Shown in pieces: positions 46,080-58,257 of a DNA stretch of 64,000 bases. The position numbers were made by a program, and so were the translations under genes. Source of the stretch: Epiperipatus broadwayi (lineage: Eukaryota > Onychophora > Udeonychophora > Euonychophora > Peripatidae); assembly GCA_028023455.1 (NCBI GenBank), contig JAQFVV010006313.1, forward strand, positions 3,267,147 to 3,331,146, given 5' to 3'. The notes under the pieces were generated by a model. It saw nothing but the letters and a program-made list of their open reading frames with translations, searched no databases and had not been told where the DNA came from. How positions within the stretch are numbered: position 1 is the stretch's first letter; the number at the start of each line of letters is the position of its first letter.

Positions 46080-46870
46080 GTTTAATAATTAGAAAAGATA
46101 TCAACTTACTGTGTCATTTGCATTTTTCAGGACATAAAAAAAATTCAGTCTGCCACAGTGATTATAAGAAACAATCTTTAATTGGACTAAATGTATATTG
46201 CTAAAAGTATGAATATTGTGACATCATTTATCCCAAAAACTTTAAAATGTATTCATTTACTTATAGTAAAAAAGTTGGAGCGTCACTATGTTGTAGTAAA
46301 TAAAATTAAATTGATGGATTAATTTTGACAGAAAATCCCGTGCAGGCAGTATTTTATAAGATTTAAAATTTTGAAAGTTACCATTCGACTTAGGGATATT
46401 TCACAGCAGGTATAACCAGTAAGCATCCAACATCCATACCTAATGAATTATTAGGAGACTAGAAAACTGCCAAATTTGTCAATAGAGAAAGAGACAATTA
46501 CTTCATTAACATTTGTGCAAAAAAATTACTGATAACATATGCAGCAGCAAAATTAGTGTTCTGATGGAGTGAGCCATTTATTTGATCATCACAGGAGATT
46601 ACCCATCCCTGACACTAAACAAATAAGACATAATTGACTTTTCTAGGTTCCACTGCTAATTTTCTATAAAGGGAATTTATGTGTTGAGACTCTGTTAATA
46701 TTCTATTTAAATTTTATTGAATGAAAATTGCTAACATAAGGTCGATTCTACAATATACAATAATTCTTGTTTAAGTATAATTCCAAACATTTAAGTTATA
46801 TATAATCATGAGATTGTTTAGTTTATTCTCATCAGTTGAAACATAATAAATATAAGGTGTTATAACTATC
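46080..46870. other. AT-rich stretch, nothing recognised
   Basis: No supported feature. Confidence 0.45.
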
Positions 46871-46874
46871 TAAA

Positions 46875-47685
46875 CATTGTAACGGTCAGAAAACGTGTGA
46901 CTCGTAAACATAGTGCAGAATTCGACCACCATACAGAACAGCAGCACCATCGAGTAGCGAAGCCACCCGTGGTACTGAGTTCGAACATAGTTTATCGGTT
47001 CCACAATACAATCCATGAAACAACGCATCTGATGCGACATTAGTAAATATTTCCTTAGGCACGGTGGTCAGGGAGATGCAAGAGATTCATGATTTTATTC
47101 TCGAGTTAGCCAATAATCAAACTAATATTCATTAAATATTCATATTTACATAAACGAGGAAATATTATATAGAATGGGTATCGAATAAATGAAACATAAC
47201 TGCAGACATATAGTTTAAAATTATTTATTAATACATTTTAATAAAACAAACATTTACTAATAAGATTTTAGGGATTCAAAGCTTCAGTAGTGGAATTTGC
47301 GACATAATTATATTTTAAAGAATACATTTATTTATTTAGACATTATTTTATATTGAGGATTTCAGTAGGGGTATTTCCGATACTGTAATGTTTACAAAAG
47401 GAATACATTTATTTGAAGGCGTAATCTAGCTACCTAAAATTCTCGAATGAGTATTTCTAATGCATGCATGGAGGGATTTATACCTTTGCAATGCAAGAGT
47501 CTAAAGTATGGGTTATAAGAGTAATGGCAGACATATATTTATTTAATTAAAATATTTATTTATAACTAAGGGCAAACATTTATTTGAGAGTGAATTATGC
47601 AGATAATGCAGAGGCGGAGTGATATGTTTAGAATAATAAAACTAAGTAAAGGAACACGTGGTACGCTTTAGAAAGGCGATATGGA
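46875..47685. other. Higher-complexity block upstream of orphan ORF
   Basis: 46880-47100 is less AT-rich; its minus strand holds GGTGGTCGAATTC, weakly B-box-like. 47260-47440 contains two diverged copies of a phrase with TTTAGGGATTCAAAGCTTCA and GAGGATTTCAGTAGGGG. No frame is supported. Confidence 0.35.
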
Positions 47686-47991
47686 ATGGCAGTATATCGA
47701 AACTGCAATGCCGCGAATGGGTTTATAAGAATATCAGACTGGTCTCTGCCTCGGTCTGACGAAGTAAGGTGTCACATAAGCATAATCAGGGACAAGCAGT
47801 ACATGGCGCGATTTGCCGGCTGGCTGCATGACATTGTCAAATCCTACGGGAGCACCCATTATGCCCGCTTGTGTAGGATGACTGGGGTTAATTTCAACCC
47901 TGAAGAATCCGGAAATTTCACGGTGGAATGGGTCATCACGTCTCTAAAATGTAACACATGTATACTGATAATTGATTATGATGAGATTTAA
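47686..47991 (+). CDS. Orphan ORF of 101 aa, unidentified
   Basis: The most gene-like anonymous frame in the window. Codon use is far less AT-rich than the surroundings, and the residues look globular (DWSLPRSDEVRCHISIIRDK, MARFAGWLHDIV, THYARLCRMTGVNFNPEES, TVEWVITSLK). It has no transmembrane segment, signal peptide or known motif. ATG at 47686 is in frame and the stop is at 47989-47991. No splice sites are obvious at its edges. It could be a host exon, or a small protein of a transposon within the 46.9-48.8 kb block of different base composition. The function is unknown. Confidence 0.4.
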   Translation: MAVYRNCNAANGFIRISDWSLPRSDEVRCHISIIRDKQYMARFAGWLHDIVKSYGSTHYARLCRMTGVNFNPEESGNFTVEWVITSLKCNTCILIIDYDEI

Positions 47992-47999
47992 ATAGATTT

Positions 48000-49980
48000 C
48001 TAATTCGGCTGTACATTATCAACATTTACTAAAGAACGTTGGTGACTCTCAAAGAAATGTAATTTTTTGGAATTATTCACTGATTATTTAATAAATACAA
48101 AACATATATAACTTGGGAATTATTATAACTAATACGTCAGCCATTTGCGAAGTAGTAGGCCCCTGCATTACAATAAATGAAGCATTGAATGCGTGTCGAT
48201 TTATATGAAAGTTAAGTTATTAAAGAAAGTAAATATTAATGAAAATTGGACACGCATTCATTTTTTTAAGTGATCATAGATTTAAACTTTAAAATTTGAG
48301 AAAATTATGAGCATGCAATAATTAAATAATAACTATAGATAAAAATGTAGATTATAGAAATACGCACCCAAGAAAGATAGAGTGAGGTAAGCTAGATTAT
48401 TAGAGAAATTTACACATTAAGTTAATTATTCAGTTTTAGTTATACATGTGGTAGTTTTACATTTTATAAATTTAGATAAGTAGTATGAAGAAGAGCTATA
48501 GCATATTATTAGAGTACTCTAGAGTTTGAACACAGACAGGTACCTGTTTTATAAGAAGTTTTCTGGTTCCATTAGTTTAGCAGAAAAAAATTCACGAGTG
48601 GCAATTCTTTCTTGTATTTAGATATTCATTTAATTTCATAACAGCAGCAGCTTTCTCATTTATTTCAGGCAGCAGATCTTCATGGTTAATTTATGACGGG
48701 CAATGGAAAGTTCAGCATCCGACAGGCCATCCTGATGGAGAATAATCTAGGTGCTTTACTCGGTCATACCTTGGCAGGAACAAATTATTTTATTATTTTT
48801 GGAGACTCTCAATGATCGAGAGCAAAGCTAAAGTTTAAGTGAATGTCTCCAGCAAGTCTAAGATGGCCTCTTTTTTTATCTTGATCTTTCACATTTTTGT
48901 TAAGATATTTTTAGGTTCCACTTAATCTGCCCTGAGGATAATCAATACATTTAGTTGGTTTTTAATTAAAGAAAGCTGCAGTTCTATTGTTTACATTTTA
49001 CATTTACTAATTACATTTTGGGGAATTTTTCTTTAATTAATCTATTATCTATCACTGACCGATGCTTTTAAATTTCAAAAACAAAAAGGGAACATAAGAT
49101 TATTTTAACTTTTAATTAAATATTACATCAGATATTTTTAGAATTATTATTAAATGAAATTTAAACAAAGCAATAAATACGAACTTTATAATCCAAAATA
49201 AATGATTAAAATTATATAACTAAAAGAAATCTAAATTATATTATTTTATCCCTATTTATTGCGTTTAATTTGAGATCGAAATGTGTGCGTGTTTAAGCTG
49301 AATTCTACACATATTTATACATTTTTAATATTGTTACACACACAATTCGATATCAAAAAGTTTAAATTTGGGCGGGATAGACCGGTCAGTGAGAGACGAC
49401 AGAAAAAGGTGAAACTTAAGATTCGAATACGAATCTTACTGTTTCAACATTCATACATTCTTGTATGATATTGTATGTGTACATAATTATATGAATAAAA
49501 TAATATTAAAATTATTTTACCTGGCCATAAGTCTTATTTCCAAAAGCTCTAAAACAAAGAAAAATATACATGCATAATCAAAAATATATAAGTGAAATTT
49601 ATTATTTATGAAAAACTTTCTTTTTTAAAAAAGATCTTTATTCTAGAACCCATAATCAGTGAAGCTTAACATCCTTAATGATGAATTTGCTCCAGATAGT
49701 GATTTCTTTATACTAAATCTTCTCGATAACTTGTAGCATGATGTAATTTTCTAGAAATGGTCCATTTAGATTCTTAACTCATAAACAACTCTTTTCAAGT
49801 CAGTCTGATATAGTTGTGGTAACACAGTTTATTTTAATAAAATATTTTATTGAAGTTAATTAAGAGTTAAATTCATGAAAAATAACAGATTATCAGAATT
49901 CTGAAACAATAATCATAAATAAGATTCTTCCAGAGAAGGTAATGAAGAAATTTATAAATGTACATACAATGATAGTCATT
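48000..49980. other. AT-rich stretch, little recognised
   Basis: 48540-48860 is richer in G+C (includes GCAATGGAAAGTTCAGCATC) without a long frame. Short frames such as 49283-49468 show no domain. Confidence 0.4.
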
Positions 49981-49987
49981 AAACAGT

Positions 49988-50095
49988 ACCAAACTATTAT
50001 ATACAATCATTAAATCCGCAGAAATATTGAGGCGGGTTTAATAAATTAACCGAAAGTACTTCTGCAGATTTAAGGATTGTTTATAATAGTTTGTT
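49988..50095 (+). ncRNA. Long hairpin with hammerhead-like centre
   Basis: CCAAACTATTATATACAATC and AATCCGCAGAA on the left pair with TTCTGCAGATT and GGATTGTTTATAATAGTTTG on the right, giving a stem of about 36 bp. The centre holds TTGAGGC, then GGTTTAATAAATTAACC (stem-loop), then GAAAGTAC. GAAA plus self-complementary GTAC after a stem-loop is the hammerhead layout with an unusually long stem I. C3 and A9 of the core are not conserved. Confidence 0.45.
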
Positions 50096-50099
50096 ATAG

Positions 50100-51070
50100 T
50101 GAAATTTAATATTTTTATTATAATTACAATTTTGTTTTAATTAACGGACATTTTATTTATAATATATATATATATAAAGAAAGTGAGATTATTTTTCCAA
50201 TACTGAATTGCATGGCCAGCTAATTTACGGATTGTATAACAAAAACAAAATTTTTAAGATGGTTTCAAACTTTAAAAAAACACCATCCATCTATATTTAA
50301 ATACAAATTCTAGGTTGGAGGAACATTGTATATCAGTTTCTTAATCAATATTTAATTTAAAAAATCACTATACATTTATTATGTATAATAACAAACAAAC
50401 TTACATTTCTGAAGATATAAAAAAAATAAGATTTCAAATTTAATATTGAAATATACAAACAAAAGATATTCCTATATAAAAACCCATTTAAAACTTATTA
50501 ATAAATATAATCAAATTAAACTTTAAAGAAATACAAAAAAAAAATATTATAATTTATACAAAAAAAAAAATCATCTCATAACTATGATTTCGCTTATTAG
50601 TTAAATAGATATTTTCAACTATCAATAAAACCATAGAAATTATCCACAATTCAAAGATTATCGGCAATTGTTCTTAATATATATATAATGAAGAGAAATG
50701 GGGTGATAATGTCCATTAAATAGAAATAAACTTTAATTTTTGATGCTAATTTGAAATTACCAATTACTACTAATTGACAATTCCTGAGACTAAGAAAGTT
50801 TTTTCTCATAAACTTATAATAGTTCTTCCTTATATATATAATTAGAGAGATTTGAACTAGAGATTTTTTCTTTAGACTATTGATCGTCCAATTCATCTCA
50901 AACAACCAATACATATGACCACACTCATATGAAAAAGATATATATACATGAGGACACAAATGAAAAAGATCTTATTAAATTTGTTTGTCATTTTAGAAAA
51001 AAAAAGAATTGGTGAAAAGCAATTTAACAGTGTTTTGTTATCACAAACGGTAATTACATTGATGTATATA
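50100..51070. other. AT-rich stretch, nothing recognised
   Basis: Several short overlapping frames on both strands (50651-51151) are chance frames or lie in the edge of the PLE. Confidence 0.45.
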
Positions 51071-51073
51071 TAT

Positions 51074-51431
51074 ATGTTAAAACGAAGATTTGCACGGGTT
51101 AAATATATAAAATACATATTTTTCGGGTTCATCCATGTTAAAAACTTTTAATATTAATATACTGACATTTCGACTTGGTCACACAAGCCATCCACAGAGT
51201 TATAAAAGGTAGAAAGACGGTTGTAGAGGCGCTACAATCACTGATTTGAATAAAATGTTAAAATTCCACCAATAGCAAAAATGTTAAATTTAGGAATGTT
51301 TTTTAAAAAAATCTTTCCAAATAGGAGGAAGTTTGCATGTATCATCTCACTTATTGATACAATCTGGCCTTTTAAGTATCTCAATGGCTTCTCTAATTTT
51401 GCATTGGTAGAGATAATCACATCTGGATATG
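51074..51431 (-). repeat. PLE pseudo-LTR, downstream copy
   Basis: A 358-bp direct repeat of 53585-53943. On the minus strand it begins inside the GIY-YIG coding end, crosses the 3' UTR and hammerhead-like core, and ends with CGAAGA-type sequence AAATCTTCGTTTTAACAT. Direct pseudo-LTRs that overlap coding sequence are typical of Penelope elements. Confidence 0.85.
51152..51210 (-). ncRNA. Hammerhead-like core of PLE, downstream pseudo-LTR
   Basis: Minus strand: CTGTGGAT, GGCTTG, TGTGAC, CAAGTC, GAAATGTCAGTA. GGCTTG/CAAGTC pair fully (one G-U) as stem II, directly followed by GAAA and a TGTC cleavage-type triplet. The core is CUGUGGA instead of CUGANGA, so A6 is replaced. The same sequence is kept in three pseudo-LTR copies. 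Confidence 0.55.
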
Positions 51432-53643
51432 ATCCTGGCACTAGAAAAATCAATTTTATGACCTGAATCCATAGTATGGAGTGAGAGTGCTGATGATGAG
51501 TGTTGTTTAACTGCATTAGCATGCTCATTTTTCCTAACACTGATGCGATGATTACTCATACCTATGTAAGAAGCTTTACAATTTTACATGAGATTTGATA
51601 AACACCATGAGATTCAAAAAGGATTGAATCCTTAAGTTTGGTTATTATATTGCTGATCTTTTGGTAAGCAGAAAATGCTGTATTTATATTATAGCATTTT
51701 AAGATACGTCCAATATTGTCTGTAGTTCCTTTTACATATGGAACACAAATCCTAATAGCTGATTTATCATGTTTTTGTTTTCTATTTTGTCCATTTTGGT
51801 CTTGAAATAAAGCTTGTTTAATAAATTTATAATTATTTGCTAATAAAACACTATTAATATGATTTATTTCTTCTTTCAGATGTGTCTCATCTCAAAGGTT
51901 ATCTATTTAAAAGAGTTTTGGCTACAGAAACTATCTGAGTTGGGTGATGATGAGAATGGAAATGCAAATATCTGTCTGTGTGTGTATCCTTTCTGTAAAT
52001 AAAAAAAGATAAACTATTTGGTGTTCTAGTGACTAGAACATCAAGAAAAGGGAGTTTTCCATCAGACTCTGTCTCCATTGTAAATTTAATATGAGGATGC
52101 ATATTATTTAAAAGTAAGAAAAAATCATCTAATTTATTTTTTCCATGTTGCCATATGGCAAAAGTGTCATCTATGTATCTGAGCCAAATGAAATGTTTTA
52201 AAGATGATGATTCTAAAGCACGAGTTTCTATATATTCCATGAATAAATCAGCTGTTACTCCTGAGATAGGTGAGCCCATAGGAGTACCAAAAACTTGTCT
52301 GTAATGCTGTCCCTTGTATACAAAATATGTATTTAAAAGACAATGTTTAATCAAAGCAATAATATGGTCTGGTAAATTGCAAAGTTGTGACATTATATTT
52401 AAAGCTTCATCAATTGGAATGTTTGTAAACAAAGACATGACATCAAAACTGACCAGAATGTCATTAGCATTAATTTTTAAACTTTTTAAAACAGAAATAA
52501 AATGAAGAGAATTTTTAATATATGATTTAATAGATGGGATTGTAGGTTTAATAAAATCCAATAAGTATCTGGCTAAAATATAAGTTGGAGAACCTATTGC
52601 ACTTACTATTGGACGAAGGGGGGTATCTGGTTTGTGAATTTTTGGAAGTCCATAAAATTTTGGACAGACACAAGATAGTCACGAGGGATTATTTTATTTT
52701 TTATCTCTGCTTCAATAGGTGATTTATTAATAATAGCTTTTGTTGTTTTTTCCAAATACATAGTATGATCTCTTTTTGATAGTTTATAAGTTTTATCATT
52801 AAGCAGATCTGAAATTTTATTATGGTAAATGTCACGATTCATTACAACTGTGGCATTACCTTTATCAGCTGGAAGTACAACAATTGATTTGTCCGATTTT
52901 ATATTATTTAATGCTTGTCTTTCTTTGAAATATTATTTTTAGGAAGCTTAGCTTTTTTTAAAATATTCCAAATCTCAGCTCTAGCTAAATCAGCCGATGT
53001 AGAATCAATTTTATCGAGAGCTGATTCAACATTACAAACAATTTTCTCAAAAAATATCCGGGAAGGTATTAAAGCAAAATTGAAACCTTTTTCTAAAACT
53101 GAAATTTCATCTGTAGAGAGGGCTTTCCTAGATAAATTATAAATGTTTTTTTTGATTTGGATACATAATGTTTGGGGATTGTGTTCTAATTAGCATTTGC
53201 AATTTTTTCTTTTGCTTTGCTGTTACAAATTCCAAATCTTTACATGATCTAAAACTTGCAATACGATCAAAACTAGTCCACAGTAAAGGATGTATATTAT
53301 TACTAAGGAATAAATGTAAATGTAGGAATACTTTATCAATTTTGTCTAAATTTTTCCTAGTTTCTTTAATAAAAGAGTTTAAAATAATATTGCTATTTTT
53401 CCTTAGAATTTTACTAACATTATAATTGTGCTTGCGAAACACAATTTTACAGCAAGTGGGTATAACATTGTGATTTTTGCATGCTAATAAAAAAGATAAA
53501 TTACAAAGTAACTTACATTTCTTAATCCACGTTCTTTCAAATATATGAAGCTGTTTAAAAATTTCCTCCCTGTAGAGGTTCATAATGTTAAAACGAAGAT
53601 TTGCACGGGTTAAATATATAAAATACATATTTTGCGGGTTCAT
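51240..53643 (-). pseudogene. Penelope-like element ORF (RT + GIY-YIG), frame-broken
   Basis: N-terminal segment 53643-53137, starting in the pseudo-LTR; then, across shifts near 53140 and 52920, LPADKGNATVVMNRD (about 52830-52880), the PLE mark DKGNATV; frame 52842-52606; YGLPKIHKPDTPLRPIVSA (52595-52650); frame 52561-51899 with RT motif A (Asp40 in SFDVMSLFTNIP), motif B GTPMGSPISG (92-101), motif C YIDD (129-132) and LPFLDVLVTRT; then GVYQISCK and frame 51559-51347 (SNHRISVRKNEHA, KIREAIEI), the GIY-YIG nuclease. All domains occur in order. At least four shifts or stops make it non-functional. It would copy RNA at nicked chromosomal DNA. Confidence 0.88.
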
Positions 53644-53943
53644 CCGTGTTAAAAACTTTTAATATTAATATACTGACATTTCGACTTGGTCACACAAGCC
53701 ATCCACAGAGTTATAAAAGGTAGAAAGACGGTTGTAGAGGTGCTACAATCACTGAATTGAATAAAATGTTAAAATTCCACCAATAGCAAAAATGTTAAAT
53801 TTAGGAATGTTTTTTTAAAAAAATCTTTCCAAATAGGAGGAAGTTTGCATGTATCATCTCACTTATTGATACAATCTGGCCTTTTAAGTATCTCAATGGC
53901 TTCTCTAATTTTTCATTGGTAGAGATTATCTCATCTGGATATG
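53585..53943 (-). repeat. PLE pseudo-LTR, upstream copy
   Basis: Direct repeat of 51074-51431 with a few differences. It provides the likely promoter and the first codons of the ORF. At 53943 it abuts an inverted fragment of the same element. Confidence 0.85.
53665..53722 (-). ncRNA. Hammerhead-like core of PLE, upstream pseudo-LTR
   Basis: Same layout as 51152-51210: CTGTGGAT, GGCTTG stem with CAAGTC, GAAATGTC. Hammerheads in both pseudo-LTRs are expected for PLEs. Confidence 0.55.
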
Positions 53944-55040
53944 CTTTAGAATCATCATCTTTAAAACCTCTCATTTGGCTCAGATACATAGATGACACTT
54001 TTGTCATATGGCAACATGGAAATAATAAATTAGATGATTTTTTCTTACTTTTAAATAATATGCAACCTCATATTAAATTTACAATGGAGACAGAGACTAA
54101 TGGAAAACTTCCTTTTCTTGATGTTCTAGTCACCAGAACACCAAATAGTTTTTTTTTCTATTTACAGAAAGGATACACAGACAGACAGATATTTGCATTT
54201 CCATTCTCATCATCACCCAACTCAGATAGTTTCTTTAGCCAAAACTCTTTTAAATAGAGCAATTAACCTTTCAGATGAGACACATCTGAAAGAAGAAATA
54301 AATCATATTAATATTGTTTTATTAGCAAATAGTTATAATTACAAATTTATAAAAAAAAGACTTATTTCAAGCCCAAAATAGACAAAATAGGAAACAAAAA
54401 GATAATAAATCAGCTATTAGGATTTGTGTTCCATATGTAAAAGGAACTACAAACCGTATTGGACATATATTAAAATGCTATAATATAGATACAGTATTTT
54501 CTGCTCATCAAAAGATCAGCAATATAATAACCAAACTTAAGGATTCAATCCTTTTTGAATCTCATGGTGTTTATCAAATCTCATGTAAAATTGTAAAGCT
54601 TCTTACATAGATATGAGTAATCATCGCATCAGTGTTAGGAAAGATGAGCATGCTAATGCAGTTAAACAACACTCATCATTATCAGCACTCTCACTCCATA
54701 CTATGGATTCAGGTCATAAAATTGATTTTTCTAGTGCCAGGATCATCCAGATGTGATAATCTGTACCAATGAAAAATTAGAGAAGCCATTGAGATACTTA
54801 AAAGCCCAGATTGTATCAGTAAGCGAGATGATACATGCAAACTTCCTCCTATTTGGAAAGATTTTTTTAAAAAACATTCCTAAATTTAACATTTTTGCTA
54901 TTGGTGGAATTTTAACATTTTATTCAAATCAGTGATTGTAGCGCCTCTTCAACCGTCTTTCTACCTTTTATAACTCTGTGGATGGCTTCTGTGACCAAGT
55001 CAAAACGTCAATATATTAATATTAAAAGTTTTTTAACACG
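53944..55040 (+). mobile_element. Inverted 5'-truncated PLE copy
   Basis: Plus-strand copy of the PLE starting abruptly inside the RT (ALESSSLKP, YIDDTFVIW at about 53985-54015), through LPFLDVLVTRTP, GIY-YIG (SNHRISVRKDEHA near 54615) and the 3' UTR with a third hammerhead-like core (about 54970-55008; here AAAACGTC follows the stem), ending in AACCCACAAAATATG. Frames 53916-54257, 54193-54381 and 54753-54935 are its pieces. It differs from the main copy by many substitutions, so it is not a simple inversion of it. Confidence 0.85.
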
Positions 55041-55079
55041 GATAAACCCACAAAATATGTATTATATATATATATGTTC

Positions 55080-57575
55080 AAAGTGAATTGAATTATGCAC
55101 ACATAATATATATGTATATATCTAATCGATATTTTTTTCGGAGGGATATGTTATTAATTCATTAAGAAGTTGTTTTTCTTTTATAATTTTTTGATTAATT
55201 CTATTTTTTTTCTCTAACTATCTTCGAATTAAACAAATTACATTATATTTTTCATAATGGTAGTCAATAGTTGTATTTTTTTAAAGGTATTCAATAGATA
55301 AATTATGTTTAAATTATTATAATTAACTGCAAAAGCAATTCCATTGCTTTATATTGATAATTTTAACCTTATAAAAAGAAAAAAAAATCTTTTAGTATAA
55401 GTTCATTGTATAAATTAATTGGGTATATTCATGTTTTTTAGTAATTAATAATCTTATATATATATATAAAATATATTTTTTGCTTTTTCTTTTTACATCT
55501 AACTGAATAAATTTTACAATATTTTCCAATTAGTAGTTAAGAATACTGCCTGAAAAAATACAAAGTATGTGATAGCTAACTGTCAAATATTGCAAAAAAT
55601 ATTTTTATTAATGATAATTATTAGAAATGAAGATTGACTGAAAAGTGAATTATCTTGTTAAAATAATGTCTATTATTAAATTAGTGTTTTGATAAAAATA
55701 ATCATATTTACATAATCTAAATTGCTTTGTTTTTAATATTTACATCAAATAGATTTTAATAAAACTTTATATCATGTTCCATATTTTCCACTAAATTAAG
55801 AGGTTCAAACAGCGACTGCATTTTGTCAACTTAGCCGTCAGTTTAATTACCTAACTCAAATCAACAATTTGACTTTTAAAAGTTCTCTATTTTTTAGATA
55901 TGACTGAAATTATCTAATAAATTATTAGCCAATTAGTATTTGAGTTTGTGATATTTAATTTATTTTTTTTCAATGATAAACACAAAATCAATAATGAAAT
56001 ATATCATTTACAGCCAGATATGCTATAACAAAGTTTCTCCATGTGAACAAAATGTACAACAAACATTTTATCACCTGGAATTAAGATTTGTACAAAAAGT
56101 CACATGTTATGTTAGGGAAATCTAGATTATTTTCTACAAGAATAAACATATTAAATTGCCCATTTATTTATTAATTTTTACTTTTAGCTGTGAAAATATT
56201 TTGTATATTTTTTAAAAGTAATTTTACTGTGACTATAAATAATTAAAATATAAAAATGAAAGTGAGAATTAGAAAGTTGATTGACATTGTTATAAAAATT
56301 GGAATAAAAATCTACAAATCTGTCCATAAATTCAAGTACTATGATAAATGAAATTGTCTAGAAAATAAAACATATGTTGGATAATTCAGATCCATTTTGG
56401 GATGCTTAGATAGAAATCTGATAATACCATAAAAAATAAAACAATATTTGATTTTAAAAAAGTGAATTTAAAAAGATTTTTTTGAATGTATATTTATTTA
56501 TGTTTTTAAAAAATTGGTTTTAATTTTCACAAAGAAGCTCAAATAATATGATCATAATATTAAGACAAATATACTCAAATAAAGCAGAAGAAAGTAAAAT
56601 GATTTTTAATAATAAGTTTGTTTGTGCATTTAAAAACTGGTCGGTAATTTTCCCTATGATCTGGAAATACAGTTAAGAAGAAAACAACAAAAAGTAAATT
56701 TCCATTGAGAGCATTAGGCTCCACATTGTATCTTATTTTAACAATGTATATGCTGATAATTATATTGAAATTTAAGGATAAATATTTTTAAATGAAAATA
56801 CTATTTTAATTTATATTACTGTTTTTAGATGAAGATGTAGAACTTGTATAAAATGATATCACTTGTTCATTATTTACTTGCCAAGTAACTGACATGGTAT
56901 TTTTTTGTTCCAAGGTTGTTTGAAATTATAAAAAGATATTTTTATTTAACAAATATGACATATATTAATATAATTATAAGAACTATTAAATGTTTTTTAA
57001 TCTATATCATGTGAAAAAATAAAACAAAAGGCAACATTTGCGAATTTTTATACATAATTATTCAAGTTGCAGTGGAATAAATTTCATTTATTTCTCATAT
57101 ATAAATTTGAATAAAAATTTTAACTGTAATATGCTATAAAGAATCACATTCATACAGTAAGAATGCTATAGATAATATTTGTATTTTTTTCATTGTATGT
57201 ATTTTACCAGGGGGGGATTTCTTTTACATGCTCCATAATTTGGGCGAGCTAATTTATGCATCAGTCATTAGAGATGAGTAATGATCAATTGTCTCATGTT
57301 TGGTCTAGCTACATTTATATATGATAATAAAAGACAAAATTTGTTTTAATGTGTAATTATAACTCTTCTACTGAGATAAGCATGTGTATTGTTTTATTAA
57401 AAAGGGTTCAAAATATTAAACAAAATTGTAAAGATAATAATAATGTATCAGCTTCCATTTTTACGACCATAATAAATTATGTATATATTTGGTTTTAATT
57501 TTAATTATAACAATGTAAAAAATATTGTAAATTAAAATAAAGAACAATAAAAGGAAGCTATGCTAATATATAAAT
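55080..57575. other. AT-rich stretch, nothing recognised
   Basis: No coding frame, domain or dispersed repeat is recognised. A G7 run (57211-57217) is isolated. Confidence 0.45.
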
Positions 57576-57589
57576 ACAAGCAGGACTTA

Positions 57590-57700
57590 ATCAATAGGCA
57601 GGCAGCAAACATTAAGATCGTGGAATTATGGAAATGTTAACTTTTCAAAGTATTAGTTGACAAAGACTATGAGGATAGTCAAAAGCACTCCTAAGTGATA
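57590..57700 (+). ncRNA. Hammerhead-like short element, family B, single copy
   Basis: AACATTAAGATCGTGGAATT, then GTTGACAAA, a perfect GACTAT/ATAGTC stem with GAGG loop (57665-57680), then AAAAGCACTCC. It matches the unit at 61160-61342 (TGTTAAGATAACAGAATTGT, GTTGATAAA, GACTA/TAGTC, GAAAGTACTTC). GAAA has become AAAA here. Confidence 0.45.
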
Positions 57701-58255
57701 TTTATATTTTTTATACTTTTCAAAATTTTTGATTACTGTATTTACTAATTTCCATATTTAAATAAATATATCTCAGAATAAATGGGCATTTTATGGATTC
57801 CAAAATATATTAAAATTAAATAAAGGATTGCAGTGTATATTTAATGTTTTAGAGTAAATATACTATAAGTACTCTAGAAATTCTAGCATATGACCAAAAG
57901 TAATGATGATGATAAGTGACAATCTTATAACTAAAAAAAAATACAAAAATTAAATTTAATAAATAAAAAAACATCTACACTTTTATTTACAGTTAAGTCA
58001 TATCATGATATTAATAAAATAACAAGCTTTTTTTTTTTTCATTACAATAAAGTTATTATAAATTACAATTTCAGGATGAATCAATCATCTTAAGATACAA
58101 ATAATGTTCTCTATAACCTAAAAAAATTCTTAACAAAAGCTTTAATATATAAAACTTAAAATTATTTAATATTATAATAAATAAAATAATTTGAAAATAA
58201 TTAATATTCATGTTCACAGTATCTAACTTGTCTATTTCTAATATATGTAAAACTC
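57700..58255. other. AT-rich stretch, nothing recognised
   Basis: No supported feature. Confidence 0.45.
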
Positions 58256-58257
58256 CT

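Noticed and set aside
50651-51151. Overlapping frames of 66-102 aa on both strands
   Set aside because: Chance AT-rich frames at the edge of the PLE; the only meaningful part is the pseudo-LTR sequence from 51074.
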